Part shown: positions 63,540 to 64,000 of the stretch, piece after piece | How positions within the stretch are numbered: the first letter of the stretch is position 1 | Layout of the letters: every line of letters starts with the position of its first letter | Assembly (NCBI GenBank): GCA_025765615.1 | Contig: JAIVFJ010000261.1 | Location: 21,581 to 85,580 of the forward strand | Length of the DNA: 64,000 bases | Origin: Zopfochytrium polystomum | Lineage: Eukaryota > Chytridiomycota > Chytridiomycetes > Chytridiales > Chytridiaceae | Direction of reading: 5' to 3' | Notes under the pieces: generated by a model | Databases searched by the model: none | The model's input: the letters and a program-made list of their open reading frames with translations, nothing else | What the model was told of the DNA's origin: nothing | Program-made: the position numbers and the translations under genes

Positions 63540-64000
63540 CCCGATCAGCCCAGGCGCATACTCCGTCACGTCGAATCTCTCCCACCGCGACCCCGTAAAC
63601 TTTTCGAAATCCACCTCGGTCCGTCCGCTGTTGCAAAGAAACATCAGCCGCCAAAAGTGGTTCCAAGTCTCGGCGGACCACTCGTCTCCAAAATATGGAG
63701 GCGTCGTCCTCAGGCCCGACATCTCCGTGAGGATTCCGAAGTAGGGAGTCCAGCCGAGCTCCGTCCGGTCGCCGTCGTCTGGGTGCCGGTTGTAACGGCG
63801 CTCAATGCTCAAGAATCCCGGCGCAAGGTCAATGTTGGCAGGGAGGAAGATTGAAAAAAATTCCACCTGGGGAATGGAGGAGTGTGAGATTTTACCGCGA
63901 GAGCTTCGGATGTCCGTCGCACCTGGGCCTCGCGGTCGAAACCGTCAATTCTGCATATCGGAAATACTCCGTCTGTCGGCTGCCAGCCCCAGGCCTTTGC
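63540..64000 (-). CDS. Unknown protein, 3' exons, cut by window end
   Basis: The upstream exon (to 64000) reads KAWGWQPTDGVFPICRIDGFDREAQ. Intron from about 63922 (GTGCGA) to 63867 (CCCCAG). The last exon reads VEFFSIFLPANIDLAPGFL, DDGDRTELGWTPYFGIL, YFGDEWSAETWNHFWRLMF and ends EYAPGLIGSP. It is Trp- and Phe-rich, with no signal or membrane helix seen in this part. A decayed paralog lies 2 kb away at 61440-61770. The family is not recognised. Confidence 0.5.

Overview
This is eukaryotic nuclear DNA, almost certainly fungal and most likely from a zoosporic (chytrid-type) fungus. The genes carry short GT-AG introns (about 50-65 nt). The gene set includes an OST4-like exon, a DOMON-cytochrome b561, a CYP52-like P450 and a chromodomain Ty3 element. 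A large family built from repeats containing LQWWKDSGL is present, which I associate with chytrids from memory. The phylum is inference; fungal and eukaryotic is well supported.

Layout: (1) 1-5275 is the left arm of an inverted duplication. It holds the last exons of an M28 aminopeptidase, a decayed ubiquitin-like/zinc gene, tRNA-Pro, a piggyBac relic and tRNA-Ser, and is interrupted by a solo LTR (573-852) and a 2.05-kb repeat called R1 here (2888-4941). (2) 5276-18540 is single copy: WWKDSGL relics, a nucleotide-sugar 4,6-dehydratase, a DOMON-b561 gene and a frameshifted b561 paralog, an unknown multi-pass membrane protein and an OST4-like gene. (3) 18540-33938 is the right arm in mirror order (tRNA-Ser, piggyBac, tRNA-Pro, zinc gene, M28 peptidase), but its tRNA-Pro is split by 12,106 bp. 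(4) 33593-37900 holds the intact M28 aminopeptidase, a cluster of small single-pass membrane proteins and tRNA-Arg. (5) 38322-45676 is a second R1 copy into which an apparently complete 5.3-kb self-priming chromovirus has inserted. (6) 45.7-49.6 kb holds a solo LTR, tRNA-Ala, a WWKDSGL relic and a third tRNA-Ser. (7) 49.6-64 kb holds a class II aldolase-like gene, a P450 with a nearby deleted relic, a WWKDSGL gene, a UFD1-zinc finger-AZUL-UBA gene, an F-box/WD40 relic and an unknown gene cut by the window end.

The most interesting object is the insert at 20204-32309. Its ends sit exactly in the T-loop (pol III B box) of tRNA-Pro and are flanked by a 5-bp direct repeat GAACC. The intact left-arm tRNA (1859-1930) supplies the empty site. 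Inside are a small C2H2 gene just within one end, a Crypton/Ndc10-like tyrosine recombinase (26535-30126) and, 80 bp downstream, a Cce1/Ydc2-type Holliday-junction resolvase (30206-31324) that keeps its D-E-D-D residues. A tyrosine recombinase paired with a RuvC-fold resolvase in a tRNA-integrated element resembles a bacterial integrative island or a fungal Starship. I know of no description of this combination. The recombinase frame appears broken in at least two places, so this copy may be inactive.

Order of events inferred from nesting: the inverted duplication came first; the solo LTR and R1 entered the left arm and the 12-kb element entered the right arm later; the chromovirus entered R1 copy 2 recently, since its two LTRs look identical.
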